From Wurfbainia villosa (lineage: Eukaryota > Streptophyta > Magnoliopsida > Zingiberales > Zingiberaceae), in the NCBI GenBank assembly GCA_025175895.1, contig CM045990.1, positions 186,001-250,000 of the forward strand: a DNA stretch of 64,000 nt, in the 5' to 3' direction. Both the position numbers and the translations under genes were made by a program. Of the stretch, positions 58,491 to 64,000 are shown in pieces. Position 1 is the first letter of the stretch. The number at the start of each line of letters is the position of its first letter. Below the pieces are notes generated by a model, which worked only from the letters and a program-made list of their open reading frames with translations, searched no databases and was not told the origin of the DNA.

Positions 58491-61330
58491 AATGTTGATT
58501 GGAAAAGATTCTAGATATTGTCTTATCTGCTAAGGAGTACAAGTATGAACTCTTCAAAGAGTGTCCTCAAGCCATCATTGCTCAAAAAGGTTTCTACTTC
58601 TAAGCCGAAAGGCAAGAAGAAGAAGAAACATGGTGAAGCAAAGATGGTGGGAGGATCTCAAGGAAGAGTGAAGAAGCCGAAAGGCAAGTACTTCACTTAC
58701 TAGCAGGATGAACATTGGAAGAAGGACTGTCCCAATCCAAAACAGAACAAAGGTATATCTTTTGGACTTGTCATTGAAACATGATTAGCGGTGATATCTA
58801 TCGGCACCTGGTGAGTAGATACAGGAGCCACTAATCATGTCTGCAACACTTTGCAAGGGTTCCAGGAAACCCGATGACTAGCTAAAGGGGAGATTACCAT
58901 TTACTTGGGCAATGTCATGATGGTGGCGGCTATTGCAGTGGGAGAAGTTTTATTTATCTCTTGAGAATAATAAAACTTTGGTTCTGGAAAATTCCCTTTA
59001 TGTACCTTTATTTAGAAAGAATTTAGTTTCAGTTTCTAAATTATTATGGATGGATATTCTATTTCTTTTAATGACAGAGTTGTTATAAAAGGAATAGGGA
59101 GAATATCTATTCAGGTACATTGAAAGGAAATTTGAACTAAAACCTTCCACGATGCAAATTGAAGTTAATAACTCATCTTCTAATTCCAATAAGAGAAAAG
59201 AACCTTCGAAGATAAACCAAACATATCTTTGGCTTCTTAGGCTTGGTCACATTAACCTAAGCAGAATTCAAAGGTTGATAGCTAATGGACCTTTGGGTTC
59301 ATTAGTGGTGGAGGATCTCCCAACCTACGAATCTTGCTTGGAGGGTAAGATGACCAAGAGGCATTTTTAAGGCCAAGGGGTATAGAGCCAAAGATGTGTT
59401 AGAAATGGTTCATTCTGATTTGTGAGGTCCTATGACTATCTAGGCAAGAGGTAATCTTGAATATTTCGTCTCTTTTATAGATGATTATTCAAGATATGGA
59501 TGACACTACGATCTGATCGTGGTGGTGACAACCTCTTGGGAGAGTTTAGGAACTACTTATCAGAGGTTGGGATTCAATCCCAATTGACTGCACCTGGCAC
59601 ACCCCAGCAGAACAGTGTAGCAGTACGAAGGAATAGGACTCTTATGGAGATGGTTAGATCGATGATGAGTTATTCTGACTTGTTTTGTAGTCCTAGAGAT
59701 CAGAGGGTGATCGTTAACACGAATGCCAGATTTCTAGAGGAAGACTATGTGATAAGCCACAAGCCCAAGAGTAAAATTGTTCTGGAGGAGTTAAAAGGGG
59801 AAGTCACTTCTTTAGTACCACCGGTACAAGAGGATATACCACATGTCACTGCACCGCGTGTCACAAAGGATACATAGATGATACCTCGTCGTAGTGGGAG
59901 GGTTGTTAGACAGCCTCTTAGATTCATGTTTTTGGACAAATCTTCTAATTTGGTCCCTAGCAAACATGAACCTGATCCCTAGACATACGACGAGGGAATC
60001 CAAGATAAAGATACAACATCTTGGCAAAGTGCAATGAATACTGAGATTGAATCTATGGATTCAAGTCAGGTCTGGGAGTTCTTATGCATAGCAGCTCATA
60101 TGGATTATGAGGTGTGGCAGATGGATGTCAAGACAGCTTTCCTTAATGGAAGTCTTGAGGAAAACATCTATATGGAGCAACCAGAGGGATTCATTGCTAA
60201 GGGCAAAGAGCGTATTGTATGTAAACCTAATCGGTCCGTTTATGGATTGAAGCAAGCTTCGAGGTCTTGGAACATCCACTTTGATGAGGTAAATCCAGAC
60301 TTATGGATTTATTCAAAGTCCCGATGAGTCTTGTGTATACAAGAGATGTGACGGAAACGTAGTGGTATTTCTTATACTATACGTAGATGACATTTTGATA
60401 GTTGGCGACAATATCGGAGTGTTATTAAACAACAGGGTATGGTTGTCCAAACAGTTTTGAAGGACTTGAGAGAAGTGGGACACATCCTTGGGATCAAGGT
60501 TAGTGTGCTAATCCCAAGCTTCATACATAGACACAATCTTGATCGTTTTAGTATGCAGAACTCCAAGAAAGGTTTTCTACCTTTCTGGCATGGAGTACCT
60601 TTATCTAAAGAGATGTGTCCCAATGTCAAAGGAGATAGAGGAGATGAAGGCGGTTCCTTATGCTTCGGCAATAGAAAGCCTCATGTATGCGATGCTCTAT
60701 ATGAGGCCAGATATCTGCTTTGCCGTGGGCATGGTCAGCAGATATCAGAGTAATCCAGGACAGGGACATTGGATTGCAGTAAAGCATTTATTGTAGTGCC
60801 TGAGAAGGACTATGGATTATATGCTAGTTTACCGGGCAGACATATTACTCCCTGTGGGTTGCATGGATTGCGACTTCCAATCAGATAGGGATAACAGTGA
60901 GTCTACCTTAGGTTTTGTGTTTACTTTAGGAGGTGGAGCCATTGTATGGAGGAGTGCCCAGCAGAAATGCGTGGCGGACTCCACCATGGAAGCTGAGTAT
61001 GTGGCAGCCTATGAGGCGGCCAAAGAAGTTGTGGCTCAGGAACTTTCTGATGGACTTGGATATGATTCCTGGTTTGCCCAGAACTATCACAATTTATTGT
61101 GATAATAATGGTGCAGTTGCAAACTCGAAGGAACCACGAGCCCATAAGGCAAGTAAACACATAGAGCGCGAGTACCACCTGATACGAGAAATCGTAAAGA
61201 AGGTAGAAGTTGTTGTCGCCTAGATTGCATCAGAGGATGACCTGGTAGACCCTTTCACTAAGTCCCTTCTAGCGAGAGCTTTGATAGGCATGTGGAGGGA
61301 AGGGGAATCAGATGTATGGCAGTATGAGGA
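58491..61330 (+). pseudogene. D3 copia gag-pol remnant with internal deletions
   Basis: Same domain order and same gaps as D2. Gag N-terminal scrap (ILDIVLSAKEYKYELF, about 58510) joined to a Lys-rich linker; knuckle remnant KYFTY, stop, HWKKDCP (the TAG at 58701 is shared with D2); protease with intact D-T-G (about 58815); GAG-pre-integrase (59152-59370); integrase LRSDRGGDNLLGEF and APGTPQQN..RRNRTLMEM (59500-59877); RT MDVKTAFLNGSLEENIYMEQP (60034-60327); intact YVDD (about 60381); RNase H with STMEAEYVAAYEAAKE and DNNGAVANSKEPRAHKASK (60812-61223). It ends at the polypurine tract AAGTGGGAGAT (61350-61360). Confidence 0.88.
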
Positions 61331-61360
61331 CAGCATAGTCTTTTAGTATAAGTGGGAGAT

Positions 61361-61617
61361 TGTTGGGATGTATACTGAAAGCCTAGCTCTTTTGTATGAA
61401 CATCTTTATTTTGAAATAAGAATCACATGATCATTGTTTGCACTTTATTTATATATGTGCATATTGTCTAATACTTTACATTGTAGATAACATGGTGCTT
61501 GGGTGTGGCACAGAAGATCATGTTATCAGTCCCTTATAGAGTATAAGTAGAGGCTCACAACCAAGATGGTTTTGGACAAACCATTGGCATGGTTGTAGTG
61601 TAGCTTGGTATTGTTTT
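61361..61617 (+). repeat. D3 3' LTR, first segment
   Basis: TGTTGGGATGTATACTGAAAG directly after the polypurine tract. It matches the start of the D2 LTRs and is cut by a solo LTR. Confidence 0.92.
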
Positions 61618-63659
61618 TGTTGGAATGTATACTAAAAGCCTAGCTCTTTTTGTATGAACATTTTATTTTTGAATAAGAATCACATGATCATTGTTTGCAC
61701 TTTATATATTTATTATATGTGTGTGCATATTGTCTAATATTTTACATTGTAGATAACATGGTGCTTGGTGTGGCACAGAAGATCATGTTATCAGTCCCTT
61801 GAAAAATATAAGTAGAGGCTCACAACCAAGATGGTTTTGGACAAATCATTGGAATGGTTGTAGTGTAGCTTGGTATTGTTTTGTCTTGAACATAGAGTTA
61901 CACTAGTACACTTAGGTGTATTGAGCAGGACCGACATAGAGGTGATTCAATTAATTGCTGACTACATAATTGAATCGAACCTCGGATATTATGTTGTACA
62001 TGCTCTTAATCCCGATATAATAACGGGCACATGTACTTAGTATTTATTTCTTTGATTTACCAGAGGGTGAGATTTAGATGGATTAAATCAATATGCCCGG
62101 TAAGATGCGAAATGATATTATTTACATGGTGTGCCGTTGATTATAGGAGGAAACCGTGTCCTATAGATTAGGTTGATGATGTCCCCTTGAGGAGCTCATA
62201 AGGTTCATCATGTAAACCCAGCTGGTTAACTTAGTCAACATGATGATAAGGTTGAGTGGTACTACTCGAGGAATTAGATGTTAATTAATTGATGGTCAGT
62301 AAATCAATTAATTGACGGACATTTGATTCTTAAACACGGGGAGATGAATGTACAAATAATATATGGAGCCCATATTAATTTATGGGGGTTGGTGAGGTAG
62401 TTTAATGATGATCCTCTAGTGGAATGGAACATCATTGATGGATCAAGTTTGTGTGATTCCGATCCATCGGGTGGCCAAGATCCAACTCCTCCTTATGGTC
62501 CCTATCGTAGCCTAATATAATCCTAAAGAAGTCTAGATCCAAGCATGTAAAACAAAACTCTAGAACCAATGGTTGGGATTAAATCCCTAGATCCGATGGT
62601 TGGGATGAAACCCTAGAACCAACGGTTGGGATTAAATCCCTAGATCCGATGGTTAGGATGAAACCCTAAAATTGACGGTTGGGATGAAATCCTAGATCCG
62701 ATGGTTGGGATGAAACACTAGATCCGACGGTTGGGATAAAACTCTAGATCCGACGGTGGAGATTAAATCCCTAGATTTGACGGTGGAGATTAAAGGAGGC
62801 TTAGGCCCAACTCTATATATAGATGGCTAAGACTTGGGCGGAAAGAAAAGAGATTGGAAATTAGGGTTTGTCTCATCTCAAAGTGGGCGGCAACAAACCC
62901 TAGAGGAGCTAGGGTTTTGGGCGGCTAGAAGTGGGCGGCAAGCTTGTTCTCCCTAGGGTTTTGGCCGGCGCCCCTCATCCTATTCTCATCCATTGTCGGT
63001 GTTCATCTCTTCCTCCTCCTTTGCTCATTGGTGGCCGGCGGTTCTCCAACTCCTTGGTGGCCAGCACTTCTCCAACCTCTAGGTGGCCGGCGGCAACACT
63101 TCAACAAGTTGGCCGGCGCTCATCCACTCGTTCCTTGGTCGGCGGTTGCATCAAACTCCCTTGCTTGGTGGCCGGTTCTAGAAAGAAAAGGTTTTGTTGG
63201 TTCTTCTCTTTGTTCGCAGCGGACAAAAAAGGGAAGAACGCGATCTAGAAGGCTTCTACTCGTGGAGGATCTTCGCCCACATGTCGTCCACGAGGAGGAT
63301 AGGACATACGGTAGAAGATCGTGAGGTATAAGAGTTTTACAACTTGATATTCTGATATAAGCATGTTCTTTTATGTGTTGATTATACAAGTGTGCATTAG
63401 TATATATTTTGTATAATCATGGACCCCGAAGACAAACACAAAAATCGGCGATCCGTCCGTCGTCTCTTCCGCGGCTAACCAACTAGAAGAGTTGTGTTGC
63501 TTGAACAACTAGTTTGTTCAAGCGATCACTCAAGTTGTTAGCACGACGACGAATTGGTTGTGCTAAGGAAACTCATCCCATCTGGATTAATTCTTTCATT
63601 AGTGAAAATTTTAATCCGGGGACATGGGAGCCAATGAGTCTCCGAAGCAACTCCCTACA
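61618..63659 (+). repeat. Solo LTR of a diverged D subfamily (D')
   Basis: 2042 bp, TGTTGGAATGTATAC...CTCCCTACA, with TSD GTTTT (61613-61617 and 63660-63664). Its minisatellite (about 62560-62790) has AACCAATGG and ATCCGATGG variants, with TATA CTCTATATATAG at about 62812. Its R/U5 is shorter, GGCCGGCG-rich and ends GTCTCCGAAGCAACTC.., unlike the other D LTRs. The frames at 62931-63324 are in this GC-rich leader and show no domain. Confidence 0.9.
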
Positions 63660-64000
63660 GTTTTATCTTGAACATAGAGTTACACTAGTACACTTAAGTG
63701 TATTGAGCAGGACCGACATAGAGGTGATTCAATTTATTGCTGACTACATAATTGAATCGGACCTCGGATATTATATTGTACATGCTCTTAATCCCGATAT
63801 AATAATGGACACATGTACTTAGTATTTATTTCTTTGATTTACCAAAGGGTGAGATTTCTATGGATTAAATCAATAGGCCCGGTAAGTTGGGAAATGATAT
63901 TATTTACATGGTGTGCCGTTGATTATAGGAGGAAACCGTGTCCTATGTATTAGGTTGATGATGTCCCCTTGAGGAGCTCATAAGGTTCATCATGTAAACC
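63660..64000 (+). repeat. D3 3' LTR, second segment (to window end)
   Basis: Resumes with the GTTTT duplicate and ATCTTGAACATAGAG, collinear with 19818 onward in D2. It continues beyond the window. Confidence 0.9.

Larger units (their letters stand above)
45014..64000 (+). mobile_element. D3: non-autonomous copia element (runs off right edge)
   Basis: Same family and plan as D1 and D2: 5' LTR 45014-46081 plus 55616-56818 (split by G3), interior 56819-61360, and 3' LTR from 61361, split by a solo LTR at 61618-63659 and continuing from 63660 past the window end. It is inserted in the 5' LTR of element C. Confidence 0.88.

Noticed and set aside
62931..63324. Overlapping 105- and 126-codon frames
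   Set aside because: They lie in the GC-rich leader of the D' solo LTR, overlap each other in different frames and lack any domain.

Overview
This window is repeat-dense nuclear DNA of a flowering plant with a large genome. The evidence is plant-type Ty1/copia (SIRE-like and Tork/Angela-like) and Ty3/gypsy (chromovirus and TAT-like) LTR retrotransposons, initiator-Met tRNA primer-binding sites and a CACTA DNA transposon. A monocot is my weak guess; the sequence gives no species. I found no credible host gene, tRNA gene, rRNA gene or CRISPR array. Almost every base belongs to a transposable element.

The layout is a nest of insertions at least five layers deep, read from target-site duplications (TSDs). 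Oldest: a TAT-like gypsy pol on the minus strand (about 4515-5039), cut by a CACTA transposon whose terminus is at 5040 and whose broken TNP2 transposase runs to 8064. The CACTA is cut at 8065 by a SIRE-like copia element on the minus strand, called C here, which fills the background from 8065 to at least 45013. C is split by four later insertions: D1 (8758-17624, TSD TCCTC) in its 3' LTR, D2 (19562-28688, TSD TAGAG) in its RT/RNase H region, A (33023-43769, TSD GTTGT) in gag, and D3 (45014 to beyond the window) in its 5' LTR. These were hit in turn. A's 5' LTR holds two solo LTRs (33318-36549, TSD TGATA; 37656-38670, TSD CACAG). D3's 5' LTR holds a complete chromovirus, G3 (46082-55615, TSD AAATC). 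D3's 3' LTR holds a solo LTR (61618-63659, TSD GTTTT). At the left edge, an LTR of the D family (1-662) abuts the 3' half of another chromovirus, G1 (663-3751).

The D family is the most distinctive content. It has LTRs of about 2.4 kb around a shrunken interior of 3.9-4.5 kb. Three separate insertions share the same internal deletions in the gag capsid, the integrase core and the N-terminal RT, so the family appears to have spread as a non-autonomous element using proteins supplied in trans. Element A is complementary in form: a long-LTR SIRE relative that keeps a gag-like frame and has no pol. G3 has the full gag-PR-RT-RH-IN-chromodomain order, but its frames are broken in ways that may partly be sequencing error.

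All boundaries were read by eye. TSD and LTR termini should be accurate to a base or two; domain limits in decayed pol regions are approximate.
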